Positions 30,201 to 38,700 of a stretch of DNA of 64,000 nt are shown one piece after another. The position numbers and the translations under genes are program-made. The notes beneath the pieces are model-generated. The model was not told the DNA's origin. It did not search any database and saw nothing but the letters and a program-made list of their open reading frames with translations. Position 1 is the first letter of the stretch, and each line of letters opens with the position of its first letter. The stretch lies in the NCBI RefSeq assembly GCF_021389975.1, contig NZ_CP089981.1, positions 1,699,501 through 1,763,500 on the forward strand. Reading direction: 5' to 3'. The DNA comes from Fulvivirga ulvae (GTDB lineage Bacteria; Bacteroidota; Bacteroidia; Cytophagales; Cyclobacteriaceae).

Positions 30201-31028
30201 AACTTCCCCGTAAACTATCGCCGTTTGTTCTGGATACAACGATACCTGACTGGCAAAAAGGCTAACGATTGTCGACGATTCAGGATAGCTTACCGAACGG
30301 TGATCAAACTGACTCAACAGATGTTCACGCTCAAGCTCACTGGTCAGCTCCACTTTACTGTAATGCTGGTCAGGAAATGCTAAAAGGTTCAACAGCAACC
30401 GCTCGTAAAAACCATACAGCTTCAAAATGCTATCTTCTCTGTATTTTAGCTTGTTATAACTAATCTGTACCTGCGATCCTTCAAAATGGTAATGAAGATC
30501 ACATAATAAGCCTGACAGGTCACTTGGCTGATGAATACCTGCACTGGTTAACCCCAAAAGGCTGCCGGACGAAACGCCTGTTATACGATCTCGAAGCAAT
30601 AGGGTAACATTACAATGCGGGTGGCTAAGGCTATCAAGTATACATGACTTTACCTGCAACAAAATGTCCCGAAATGTGGTCGTTGCCCCCAGTTCACTCA
30701 TCACGGGAATAACATAACCTGATGATACCGAAGTCCCCGTGTCGGTATAAGCGCCTGTAAATACCAGCGCCTGACTACTGCCGCATAACCGGCTCGCCAA
30801 AACCTGGAAACCGGATAGCAATACCATGTGCTGGGCCCGCAATGAGGCCGATACCTTATTCAGACCGGATATTAAACCCTCTGAAACTTCAACTTCCACA
30901 ACTCCTGATTCGTAACCTTCTTGATGACGTTCCTCATAATCACCAAAATAATCCGTGCCCTCCCATCGATCCAGATGACCTGTAAAATAACCTCGGTCAA
31001 CCATATGTATCTTATTATCTTTTGACAT
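21261..31028 (-). CDS. NrpsE: three-module NRPS with terminal thioesterase (3255 aa)
   Basis: Order: half-condensation domain lacking HHxxxDG (1-245), A1 (core YTSGTTGNPKG near 400), PCP1 (VGGNS near 789), C2 (HHIISDG near 974), A2 (YTSGTTGKSKG near 1438), PCP2 (IGGDS near 1823), C3 (HHAISDG near 2033), A3 (YTSGSTGQPKG near 2503), PCP3 (LGGHS near 2884), TE (about 2960-3255). By-eye ten-residue specificity codes: A1 DMWCTGMVHK (no match known to me), A2 DFWNIGMVHK (the threonine code), A3 DVWHISYIDK (close to serine). No epimerase domain is seen. The TE elbow is GGFCSGC, so Cys replaces the usual Ser, with Asp in VDPPL and His in GQNHTLF. Up to PCP3 the gene is a near-copy of NrpsC. It starts 187 bp after the serine hydrolase stop, so it may have its own promoter. 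Confidence 0.95.
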   Translation of the reverse strand: MSKDNKIHMVDRGYFTGHLDRWEGTDYFGDYEERHQEGYESGVVEVEVSEGLISGLNKVSASLRAQHMVLLSGFQVLASRLCGSSQALVFTGAYTDTGTSVSSGYVIPVMSELGATTTFRDILLQVKSCILDSLSHPHCNVTLLLRDRITGVSSGSLLGLTSAGIHQPSDLSGLLCDLHYHFEGSQVQISYNKLKYREDSILKLYGFYERLLLNLLAFPDQHYSKVELTSELEREHLLSQFDHRSVSYPESSTIVSLFASQVSLYPEQTAIVYGEVHMSYSSLDQASNRVAHMLMAHGGRPGDLIGLLTGRSHETIIGILGILKMGGVYVPVDVNYPAKRIQYILEDSGVDLVLSTEPVDGLAYKHQIIPISRSTDYSDLPVGVCPKPEDLCYIIYTSGTTGNPKGVMIPHRNVVRLLYNDSLDFEFRSSDIWVMFHSPCFDMSVWEIFGALLYGGELIVLSRETSMDTLAFIELLKESGVTCLCQTPSAFYNLIRHKDHHPEADFKLRYITLGGEAFNPSLMRSWYESYPETKVINMYGITETTVHNTFKHITREDIERGSSNIGRPLPTLSIYILDEHNCLVPNGMIGELHVGGIGLADGYYGKAELTCSRFIEHPYIEGERIYKSGDLVRVMENGELEYLSRKDNQVQLRGYRIELGSLENHLQNYEDIRQAVVLVQEQQEHKMLAAFYVSATPYKESTLRAYLSSQVPDYMIPSVFIHVPVLPLTPNGKTDKRALLALCSAPNRTSKASNPENEEELYLQNLWSQVLSQPADSLGTHTSFFSVGGNSLTVVMLKHSILKDYHVNVSISALFERDTISSQATLLKESDRTTHSQIQRTAPCLSYPLSPAQRRLYFVQHLEEDNTAYNMPFAVRLPVILEEDRLRKACEDLVERHEILRTTFDLEQGDPVQKVHEEGAVSVRFYQPDEGTDEAHLLQEFRESFSLNSLPLFRIGVVPGDTSSLLLFDIHHIISDGVTQRLLVKELLSLYQGVTLDPVPLQYRDYVIWYHSSERQAELVKQRQFWEREYVSLPSPLELPGDFPRPHFRSFAGDTLSLELADTTTQGLRNYAEEHSSSVYTVIYAAYYLLVGKLSGSDDLVIGTVTNGRNHPDLSDLFGMLASTLPIRMLLDRNLSFEAFHAQVKERVLQCMDHQDFPYEDLLESLDVARDTSRNPLFDICLVYEHLESDPEAREEYKAVPVQLDHKLSKFDLTLIVKETPEGLLLEMEYSTALFKPATIQVFMEAYQYILNSVLSDPGQSLRSVSLQAEGPEVYLNYPLTEPCFAPDQTVIDAFEMQVLAHADKLAVSYGEDRLSYSALNARSNRLARHLQMSGAGPGQCIGLYYNRSVEMIVAILAVLKTGSTYVPIDDEASSERIMEILSDSQALVLLTHSEKALTGLNIEVISSDTIDLASYSSENPGVSIPSETLAYIIYTSGTTGKSKGVMISHENLKNLVLNRDTPFAFSSSDTWTMFHRYCFDFSVWEIFSPLTTGGRLLVVSREELLDPALFLSRIVSDQVTVLNQTPTAFYNLMRVALQAPSAIKLRYIIFGGEKLQPGMLSDWNDTYPGVKLVNMYGITETTVHVTYKEITRPIISRNESNVGIPLAGYFACVVNSDGNIVPHGLPGELYVGGYGVSQGYIGNADLTGEKFISRPEVSPWKLYRSGDLVRVDAHGELIYYRRMDHQVQLKGFRVELQAIENILSTYKFIEEVKVVFRERSQDQYLVAYYIGPEEIDVVQFRRLLANKLPLYMIPSYFVRIDHLKVTANGKLDEQYLPDPIQHLTYGSKPAKTYIEKKISSIWSATLGLETVGLEDNYFSIGGDSITAIRLISRMNDTLHTRLKVSDLYKYQTLEELLAYARSEDSRGHERYYQEVQTELAEFSASYRSKHADPSIESVYPMSNIERGMSFIQLRNEEALIYFEQLVWEVTYEDFDIHVLEQALTLLTEKQSALRTALDVGENAHVIYKPFSIEVPYADLRGKPKQEQEGHIRSYMEHSQEHPFALDKAPLWRLSAFRLQEDFHVLIFEIHHAISDGWSIATFMTELNRTYRALQEDNAYRPAPLSTGYREFIIEEMVYDRMEESLDFWKSELSGFTKFSLNTPVEDSSFRSIKVPFDQDLFGSLEDLASSRGTTVKNLFFAAYMSSLNMMSYSSDIVAGLVTFNRMIGEEGVDVFGNFLNTIPVRLDLTEELTGELLLTKVEQKLQEIKAYDRTSLFRIARAMGVTNFTENPITDLLFNFTSFHVIYELSMDHSRSVTEEERVAIDNFIRGHGLFEVSVNGVRSNCFIQYDYVTTFISDTDFRRFTQIYENTLRLLADSLDRKINLSTVLAEDNGSLAELQGADRDIPKDFSILPLFASHVSSTPDGVALIYEGEEISYRDLDARSDQIASSLQSSGVVGGDVVGVLQERSPDLIASILGIFKAGGVYLPVDPDYPASRIREILEDSGAVCLLSGAFQSEAMGLPSSCFVIRTATLAKDTSAVLWTPADRSSTAYIIYTSGSTGQPKGVENTHGGLINRLLWMQEELGLTAGTRFLHKTPVVFDVSVWELILPLITGGTLVIARPEGHKDQSYLSTTIAEAGVEVIHFVPSMLSVFLDTMQLEGAMLPGVREVICSGEALKGVTVESFSSVFTHARLHNYYGPTEAAIDVTSICLDGYSGGVVSIGRPVLNTQIHIMDDQSRLLSRGSVGELCIGGVQVAAGYVNRPELTSSKFIIGEGELGRLYRTGDLARWRSDGTLEYLGRIDTQVKLRGYRIELGEISNVLERCAGVRQAAVALRHRGEDAHLVGYYVSDVLVNKEELKTHLSAYLPDYMVPEYYVELEALPLTHNGKLDYSSLPDYQVEVEEYQAPSNEVERRLVSIWSEILELPQDSISTNADFFELGGHSLTLMKLIQQINMRLGIIISMDIIFRNTTIETIASHINNRYSWAAGLDEKFKKIKQAETVKIAEIANSNSTNKLFFCAPMGGIMPSTSIVGILDMGPYLTDITDFFGVQAPALFPEMLEMINNDQDVNLRTWDFEFSRFKDIVEETTRAILKYQQDGTFLIGGFCSGCVLALEVSKKLRSIGKKVGPLVLVDPPLWMTAPVLPEKIAPAYTLGETASFIAKDIDWQAGIAPTDIEDLMKNQPLENVWEIGRRVLREKGAIKDETRAADIKRAFGHKFYNDQALSLFFAHNQYKVPVIAPEIPVLLLLPEASYSNDSDTVAYVESHIAENCRLGKFEGQNHTLFQEKYLREWIERVKQHLLHQEELIPG

Positions 31029-31067
31029 AAATACTCCCTTTTTATTATCTCAATCCGCCTTTATTTA
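22389..31067 (-). repeat. Long direct repeat, copy 1 (shared with 44644-53321)
   Basis: Bases 22389-31028 match 44644-53283 at a constant offset of 22,255 with no net insertion or deletion; another ~40 bp upstream of the start codon also match. Similarity is patchy. 22389 to about 23970 looks identical and about 25690-30550 shows only a few differences (for example near 28787, 29550 and 29999). By contrast 23970-25350 has scattered changes, 25622-25686 is unrelated, and 30550-31028 is clearly diverged. The left border lies inside PCP3, just before the phosphopantetheine Ser. This is a segmental duplication later homogenised by gene conversion. Confidence 0.93.
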
Positions 31068-31086
31068 TCCAGTATTCTCCAAATAA
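31044..31086 (-). pseudogene. Relic of the 3' end of the fatty acid desaturase gene
   Basis: Just upstream of NrpsE the minus strand encodes GEYWINKGGLR followed by TAA. This matches the C-terminus GEYRGLVNKGGLR of the intact desaturase that lies directly upstream of NrpsC (stop at 53299-53301). The match includes the stop codon and the spacing to the NRPS start. Upstream of GEY the similarity fades. It shows that the duplicated block carried the desaturase tail with it, so the NrpsC locus is the likely source and NrpsE the derived copy. Confidence 0.75.
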
Positions 31087-31215
31087 AAATGCGGTATTAT
31101 TTTAATACTATTTTGTTTAGACAGACATGCAAATCAAAGTTTTACGCTAACCGGTAAGCCGGCACAATGAACCTCTATTCACTATCTGTTATTACTATTC
31201 CATTTTGGTCTCAGA

Positions 31216-32538
31216 TTACTGATCCAAGTATTGACGAACCTTTTCTGAAAGATCTCCGTCCTTCCTGGAAATAATACTTGCCAGTTCTTCCAGTTCACCG
31301 GTCTGCAACATATTCTTCCCTTTAAGGTAATCCAGCTTCCTAAATAAGGCTTCACTTCCTTTGCGTCGATAAACATGAAAGAGCATCCATGGAGTACTAG
31401 GATACATATCAGGGTTTCCATTTTCAAGTTCCAGATCAAACTCAGTGGTGAGTTGGTTAATCTTATACATCAACCGCTTACCTGAATCACTATTGGTAAA
31501 AAAGATAAACCCTCTTTGATTTTGGTCCGAATAGATCACTGTTGATTTGAATCCGGAATTACTTCCATTAAAGAAAAGAAGGTCCTCTTCCTGAAAACGC
31601 AACACACTGAACCCCGGTCCTGTATAAACCGAAAAATTGTCCAACGGCTGTAACAGTACCAGAGATTCTAACATTTCCTTGTGTATAGTTTCTGAAAAAG
31701 TCTCCTTGTCAAAAAAACTCAACACCAATTTTGCATAGTCAGCAGCGGTTGTATGTATATATGAAGCAGGCAATTTATCAGCATCGTAATCCATTGCTTT
31801 AGTCATCACATTACCAAAGATGTCGTGACCGGTCACATAATTTGATGTAGTAAGTTTTGCTGTTGTAGTTTGCTCCATCCCATCCGATACCCACATATAG
31901 GTATCTTTCAAGCCCAACGGTTCCAACACAAGTCGATTTGTAAAATCAACAAAAGACTCGCTCAAAAGGTGTTCCATTACCTCAGTAAGATACAGAAAGC
32001 CTTCCCCAGAATATATAAAAGTCTTTCCCGGTTCTTCCAGAATTTCCAACACTTTCGGGTCGTTCTCCGATGTCCAGTTTTCAATTCCGGAGGTATGGCT
32101 CAAAATCATCCGCGCTGTAATCTTCTTATAACGCTTATCATGCATTAGCGGCTTGTAACGTCCATGATAGTTGAAAAGTGGGACATCCAGGTCCAGCACG
32201 CCTTTATCTACCAGCTTATAAACGCTGAAGACCAAAAAGATCTTGGATAAAGAACAGGCCTCAAATGCTGTATGGAGATCTGCTGCATCATCAGTCCCCA
32301 TCTTTTTGTATCCGTATACATTTGAATAGGCTGTTTTTCCATCTTCTAATATAGCAATTGACAAGGCGGGGATACCCAGTTCGCTCATCAGTTGTTCGAT
32401 TTCCAGATCAAAGGTCAGTGCATGAACATCTTTGCCATTAGAGGTAAAATAACCATCAGCCTGCCCTAGTGCCGCAGAACTGAGAATTAGTAAAACACAA
32501 AAAATAATGCGCTGAACTGTTATAGTAATTGTATTCAT
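31216..32538 (-). CDS. Exported serine hydrolase, beta-lactamase class C/PBP4*-like
   Basis: 440 residues with an N-terminal signal peptide (ends near ALGQADG). The beta-lactamase-type catalytic domain has the SxxK motif in EACSLSKIFLV (Ser-Leu-Ser-Lys) and the second element YSGEGFLYLTEVME, where Tyr takes the YxN/YSxxxY position. MILSHTSGIENW is the usual conserved segment between them. Family members include D-aminopeptidases, esterases and the peptidases that mature nonribosomal prodrugs. It follows the peptidase-ABC exporter gene by 32 bp and is about the size of a free periplasmic enzyme with no membrane anchor. It may cut the exported peptide or protect the producer. The substrate cannot be read from the sequence. 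Confidence 0.88.
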   Translation of the reverse strand: MNTITITVQRIIFCVLLILSSAALGQADGYFTSNGKDVHALTFDLEIEQLMSELGIPALSIAILEDGKTAYSNVYGYKKMGTDDAADLHTAFEACSLSKIFLVFSVYKLVDKGVLDLDVPLFNYHGRYKPLMHDKRYKKITARMILSHTSGIENWTSENDPKVLEILEEPGKTFIYSGEGFLYLTEVMEHLLSESFVDFTNRLVLEPLGLKDTYMWVSDGMEQTTTAKLTTSNYVTGHDIFGNVMTKAMDYDADKLPASYIHTTAADYAKLVLSFFDKETFSETIHKEMLESLVLLQPLDNFSVYTGPGFSVLRFQEEDLLFFNGSNSGFKSTVIYSDQNQRGFIFFTNSDSGKRLMYKINQLTTEFDLELENGNPDMYPSTPWMLFHVYRRKGSEALFRKLDYLKGKNMLQTGELEELASIISRKDGDLSEKVRQYLDQ

Positions 32539-32570
32539 TAGTAGTTGATTTTATAGTTTATGAGGTTGGT

Positions 32571-35500
32571 TTAAATAGCATCCACAGGAGTTTTATTCAC
32601 CCGGTAGGTCTTTAATTTTCCTGTTTCCATTTTAAGTACCATGTCAGGAACATCAAAATAGTTATCATCATGAGTAATTGCGATCACGATCTTTCCTGCT
32701 TTCTTCATCTCTGGTAGTAAGGTCTTATAGAAGAATTTTCTGTAATCGGGGTCCTGGTCTGCTGCCCATTCGTCAAACAAATAAATCGGTCTGTCTTCCA
32801 TAAAACACTGGAGCAGAGCAAGCCTTTTTCGCTGGCCACTCGATAGCTTGATGGTACTGTAGTTGTTATCAGTTACCGTAATTTTCTCATCTAATTGTAG
32901 TAATTTAAGGTAGTGATCAAACTGCTCTTCACGCCCGTTAAGGTCTATATCATACATTTTTTGGAACAGATGGGCAGGACTAAAAACAGTAGAAAAATAT
33001 TCTCCAAGGTCAGCGCTACTCACCAGGTTGCCATTGACACTAAACTCCCCTTCAATTGGTTTGTATAGACCTGTCAGCATTTTTGCTAATGTTGTTTTGC
33101 CACTGCCATTACCTCCTATGATGAAGAGAATCTCTCCAGCCTGAACGTCCAGATCTATCGGCCCCACTGAAAAACTTTCCTTTGTGTTATCACTTTCATA
33201 GCAAAATGAGATTCCCTTTGCACTGAAGGATTCAATAAGTGTATGTTTTACTTCCTCCCGCTGATCGAGTAATGTATCATAAGGGATTTCCTTTATAAAC
33301 TCCTGAATGCGATTCCATGCTATCTTTATCTGAAGAACCGAGGGTATGGACTCTACAATACGGTTTATAGGCCCAATGAGATAAAGTAAAACGATCACAA
33401 AATTCATGATCACAAAATTTTCAATATTTGAAAAGAATTCGGGGATTCCGTAAGCTACCAGCCCCAAGAGAGCCACCAACATAAATTCTCCAATGTAAGA
33501 GGAGTTTAGCAACTTAATATCGGCTATCAAAACTTTTGATTTATATCGCTCTGCACTTTGAGAAACATCATCTCTGAACTCTAGTTTTTTATTCCGGTGC
33601 AGACTTATTTCCTTATATCCATGAACAAGGTCATTGATATAACTCATAAAAATATTAGTCTCATGCCTGGCTCTATCCAGAAAAACGTTTGATTTTCTTA
33701 CAGAGATATTATAAACCAGTAACAGGAGACACATAAAAAATATGGTAAGTAAAGCAGCCCAAAATGCAATTGAAATGAGATATACAAAGACACCTATTAC
33801 TGTTATGGTACTTGAAAACAACAATACAATGACGTTGGTTGAATCCCCCACCCTGGAAACATCATCATTCAATGCTGCATAAATTCTTCCAATATTAATC
33901 TTCTCAAAGCGCTGATAAGATGTAGAAAGGATTTTTGATAATAATTGTACACGCAGCTCATACACCAATCCCCTGGTAAATCGCACCAATTTGATCTGAA
34001 CATACCTTCTTCCCAGCAGGTATATTGATAATATGAGAAAATAGTAAAACAAAAGATAGCGCACGGGTACGTCTGATCCTATAGAAGATGTAATAACTAT
34101 GATTACCCCTACATTGGCAAATCCGGAAAGGATGCTAAGCAACAATATCTTAGGTGCGAATCTCTTATATTCATTTTTTTGGGGGAATAGTAATGTGAAA
34201 ACCGAAGCCAGATAGGATACGCCAACTGCCAGAACCATGACCCACAACAACACGCGCAGACTCATGGGAGACCAGATAAATGTTGTATTCCAATCAAGTT
34301 CTAAAATGGCTTCGGGAAAAATATAAATCCCATAGGTAAACGGTAATATTACTACCAGAGATAAGAGGAACCCTAGCATCCTTTTGATGGTAAGGGTTTC
34401 AAATTTTCTCTTTTTCTGAAATATATCTACAAAAACAGAAATCATAAACCCTAACACGACCAACACATAGAACAGTAACGCTATAGCTAGCATGGCATAT
34501 GTGGTATCATTCTGATCCCCCGGATCATACATTTCGGGGATTTCTTCACCATTTATGAGATCAAAAATCTGCTGTCCTAGTGGGGCAGTAAAATTGCTAT
34601 TCGCGTTAGCCACCAGAAACAATGCTGTACCAGCTTTTTCCCTCAATACTGCATAAGCTGTAAAGTCAGGATTTTGTCCGCTATGCAAAATATCCCCATC
34701 ACCTTCCAGTGAGACCTCCCATCCCATAGCATACGATTTATTGTTGTGAGGAGAGACTGTTTCGTCTCGGTTATGGGTTAATTCCACCAATGAATCTAAT
34801 GAGGTATTTATCATACCCAACTGTATCTTCATCCACTTTTTCAGATCGTTTGCATCAGATATGACATACGCCGCTGCGTTGTTTCCTCTAAAGGACGGTT
34901 CGCTGTATGCAATAGGCTCGAAAAAGCCTATTTTGTATCCTTGAGCCTTCAATGTATCATTTTCACTCGCACTGATTCTTGTATTTGAAAGGCCAAGTTC
35001 TATAAACAAATCCTGCATCAACTCTTCAAAAGATTCTCCAGTAACCTTTTGCATAACCAGGGCCAGTATATCATAATTTATAGTTGCATATTGGTACATG
35101 GAGCCAGGTTTGAACTCTAGCTCCTGCCCTATCAATTTTCGTACGGTCTGTTCTAGTGCATCGTCTTTACTTGATTCTGGTATTAAGGACAAGGTATGCC
35201 AGGGTATTCCGCTTGTATGATGCAGCAATTGCCTTAAGGTGATCGTAACTTCTTGCTCTTCAAACATTACCTCAAACCATGGAATGAGTGTATTCACCGG
35301 GGTATCCAATGACAAGTCTCTCTCCTTTACAAATTTCAAAAATGCCAGTGCTGTAAAAGCTTTACTACAGGATGCCAGTTCAAAGCGGGTATCTAGCAAA
35401 ACCGGAATACCTTTTTCTATATTGGCATACCCATAGCTCTTTATATATTCCTGGTCTCCCTTCAGAGCAATGAGTGTAAGTCCGGGAATATCTCCATTCT

Positions 35501-35621
35501 CCATAAATTGCTGTACCTTTTTATCGATCTCTTCCACAGGAAAGGGCTGTGGTTCCTGGCCGTATAACCAGGTACTGCTCATCATAAAAATGAGAATGAA
35601 TATACTTTTAAAATGCTTCAT
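32571..35621 (-). CDS. Serine peptidase (ClbP/ZmaM-like) fused to a cyclic-peptide ABC exporter
   Basis: 1016 residues in three parts. (1) Signal peptide, then a class C beta-lactamase-like domain: SxxK is S84-C-S-K87, LLHHTSGIPW lies near 133-141, and YATINY (Tyr178) takes the second-motif position. (2) Three membrane helices (about 375-500). (3) A PvdE/SyrD-type exporter with six further helices and an ATPase: Walker A IGGNGSGKTT near 840, signature KLSSGQRKR near 923, Walker B IYLFDEWAADQDP near 945, and the switch His in ITHDD. The fusion of peptidase, three helices and ABC half-transporter is the layout known for ZmaM; ClbP is the peptidase with three helices alone. Those enzymes remove an N-acyl-D-Asn leader while the product crosses the membrane. 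All motifs look intact. It lies 86 bp after NrpsD. Confidence 0.92.
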   Translation of the reverse strand: MKHFKSIFILIFMMSSTWLYGQEPQPFPVEEIDKKVQQFMENGDIPGLTLIALKGDQEYIKSYGYANIEKGIPVLLDTRFELASCSKAFTALAFLKFVKERDLSLDTPVNTLIPWFEVMFEEQEVTITLRQLLHHTSGIPWHTLSLIPESSKDDALEQTVRKLIGQELEFKPGSMYQYATINYDILALVMQKVTGESFEELMQDLFIELGLSNTRISASENDTLKAQGYKIGFFEPIAYSEPSFRGNNAAAYVISDANDLKKWMKIQLGMINTSLDSLVELTHNRDETVSPHNNKSYAMGWEVSLEGDGDILHSGQNPDFTAYAVLREKAGTALFLVANANSNFTAPLGQQIFDLINGEEIPEMYDPGDQNDTTYAMLAIALLFYVLVVLGFMISVFVDIFQKKRKFETLTIKRMLGFLLSLVVILPFTYGIYIFPEAILELDWNTTFIWSPMSLRVLLWVMVLAVGVSYLASVFTLLFPQKNEYKRFAPKILLLSILSGFANVGVIIVITSSIGSDVPVRYLLFYYFLILSIYLLGRRYVQIKLVRFTRGLVYELRVQLLSKILSTSYQRFEKINIGRIYAALNDDVSRVGDSTNVIVLLFSSTITVIGVFVYLISIAFWAALLTIFFMCLLLLVYNISVRKSNVFLDRARHETNIFMSYINDLVHGYKEISLHRNKKLEFRDDVSQSAERYKSKVLIADIKLLNSSYIGEFMLVALLGLVAYGIPEFFSNIENFVIMNFVIVLLYLIGPINRIVESIPSVLQIKIAWNRIQEFIKEIPYDTLLDQREEVKHTLIESFSAKGISFCYESDNTKESFSVGPIDLDVQAGEILFIIGGNGSGKTTLAKMLTGLYKPIEGEFSVNGNLVSSADLGEYFSTVFSPAHLFQKMYDIDLNGREEQFDHYLKLLQLDEKITVTDNNYSTIKLSSGQRKRLALLQCFMEDRPIYLFDEWAADQDPDYRKFFYKTLLPEMKKAGKIVIAITHDDNYFDVPDMVLKMETGKLKTYRVNKTPVDAI

Positions 35622-35707
35622 TAAATGGTTTTAAGAGTTTAAAAAGAGTTTTAATATCGCTTTCCTGTCTATCAGATTTACAATAAGGTATGACAGTCTC
35701 AGGGCAA

Positions 35708-38700
35708 TCAGGAAACAGGCTGCAATAATGCCCTTCTTATTACAGGGGCTAGTATTTCTAAATTATCAATAATAGTGTAATGATCTCCCTGGACATAATG
35801 ATGCTCAAATGAACCAGTGGTAAAATTACCCCATTCCTCCATATGTATCTGGTGTGTATCACGTTTTGCCTCAATGGTAATAATACTGCCCTGTATTTTA
35901 CCTTGAATTTGGTAGGTTGCCAGTATTTTTGCGTTATGAAGTACTAGTCGTTTCACCCTGTCAAAATCCTGATCCTTTAAATCTTTATGCCAATGAGCCA
36001 ACTCCTGATTCAGCATTTTTGAAATATCTTCGTCGTCTAAAGTGCCTTCATCTTCATAAACATTGCGGTCGATTATGATCAGGGTAACAGGATATCCCTG
36101 GCCTTCAAGTATGCGTGCCATTTCAAAACCAACCGTACCTCCCATAGAATATCCTATAAGAACCACTGGCTGGCCAGCCTGATTTACCATGGTTATCTCC
36201 CTTGTAAAAGATATGGCCATAGCATCTATACTAAGGTCAAAAGGTTCGTCATGGTCAAATCCCCGATATTGAAAACCCAGTACATTGACCTGGTCATTTA
36301 TGCTTGAGGCAAGCTCTCTAAACACCGTAGCTGATCCAAGAATGGGGGGTATAAAGAATACAGAGGGGTGGTCGGGAACTACATTACCTAATTTTATCAT
36401 TAATGTTTCCGTCCTTTCATTTGTTTTCAGACACCTGGCCAGTTCTATAATGGTTGGGTTGTTATAGATATCCTTTAAGGCAATTTTCTTCTCAAACCGC
36501 TTATAAATCATTGACATGATTTGAGTCGCCTTAATAGAATTCCCTCCCAACTCAAAAAAATTTGTATCCGTACTGATCTCGGATAGCTTTAAGACATCCT
36601 TCCAAATTTCAAGCAGGGTTTCTTCATGCTTATTAACTGGCTTACTAACCGTGTTACTCCGTAACTTTTTAAGTTCTCTATTCTCCAGGAATTTCCTGTC
36701 TGTTTTTCCACTCACAGTCATTGGAAGCTCATTCAAAACGATCAGATGAGCCGGGATCATATAAGCAGGTAACTTTTTCCTTAGAAAGTCTTTGAGTTCA
36801 GCATTAAAAGCAGGGTCTTGAAGCAAAAGTTCAGGTACAGGTAAAGCTTCAGTATTAATTTTTCCGTTATGTGTTGTAACAAATTCACTAATTTCCACAA
36901 AATAATCAGGTACCATATAGTGCGACAGGAGTGCATTTAAAAACTCTCTTATTTCTTCTGTCCCAATTTTTTTGGATGCTGAATAATAGGATACCAGATG
37001 TTTCTCCCCACGGTAATCTTCTCTGGCCAAAGTGATACAATTAGTAATCCCGTCACAAGTCTGGAGAGCCATATCCACCTCAATGGGTTCAACACGATAC
37101 CCTTTCAACTTCACCTGATTATCTTTCCTCCCCAAAAACACTAATTCTCCTTTTTTATTCCATCTGGCAAGATCACCGGTTTTATACAACCTTCCTTCTC
37201 CAAAAGGGTTAGGAATAAAATACTTCTTCGTTTCAATATCATTATTTAAATACCCTCTTGCCATCCCTGCTCCTGCAATGTGTATTTCTCCTATCTCCCC
37301 AGAGCCTACTTCTTTCAAGTTATCATCCAAAAGAAACACCTTGTAATCACTTACGGGTTTCCCGATTATGTTACAATCTTCACCCTGTTCTATGCGACCA
37401 AAAGTGGCGCATATAGTAAATTCCGTAGGGCCATAAGTATTGAATATCGATGTATAAGCCAGGAGTCGGTCTACATATGATTTTTGCAATGTATCTCCTC
37501 CGCTTATTATAACTCTTGGCATATAATCAAGGCGATCATATTGTGCATTGAGTTCATTGATCACTAATGGGGTTGTGCTCAATACAGAAACTTTATGGAG
37601 GTTTATTGCGTCTATCATGGCCTCTACATTTCTTCCTCCATCAGGAAGGATTACCAGTTTTGCTCCGGCATACAACGTCGGAAAGACCTCTTCAACAAAT
37701 GTATCGAATGAAATGGACGACTGCTGGATCACCGTATCAGCACCAGAAATATTGAAATACCTGCTAAAGGTCTCGATATAATCAACCACAGATTGCTGCT
37801 CTATCATTACCCCTTTAGGCTTTCCTGTTGACCCTGACGTGTAACAAATATAGCATAGATCTCCTTGAGAGGCTTCTGATTTATATTCCTTTGCACCAGA
37901 CATATTGGGATTATTCTGAGGTTCCTCACTAAAAGCTATGGGCGCCAGGGCTGAAAGTACATTGAAGTCAATATCCCGTTCAGCGATAATGAGTGTTGCA
38001 GCACTATCCCGGACGATCTGTTCCATACGTGCCAATGGATATTCTCTATCAACAGGGACATACACTGCACCAATCTTCAAAAGAGCCAGTATTGATATAA
38101 TTGTTCTCTCTGATCTGCCGGCCAGCAAAACCACATGATCTCCCAACGAAACCCCGTATTGCTTTATTAGATAGGTGGCAAATTTTTCAACTTCTTCATA
38201 CAACTGCTTATAAGTCATAGACACATCTTCATACACCAAGGCCGTGCGATCGTGGTGTTTTAAAAGTGACTCATGAAGCAATTCGTAAACATTTTGCACA
38301 GTTGAGGTACCAGATAGAGGTGAATGCGAATTTTCTAACTCCCGAACACGGGCCACAGGCTTCGATAACTCAGGTATTTCAACCTCTGCCAAGTTATTTT
38401 TCTCTTTTTTCAATGTATAGTAGGCGATCAAATGCCAGTTCATGAACTCATCCTGCCTGGTGACAACAGCCACCTCATGTATTGCAGGATGATCAGAAAT
38501 AGCACTCTCAATTTCTCCAGGCTCAATACGAGAGCCATTTATTGAAATCTGATTGTCGACTCTCCCCAAAAAGTACACCAGTCCTTCGTCACTCCATTTA
38601 CCCACATCTCCGGTTTTGTAAACTCTTGTTTTATCCAACTGATCAAACGAGCATTCTATGAATTGCCTCTTTGTTTTCTCTGGGTCATTAAAATATCCCT

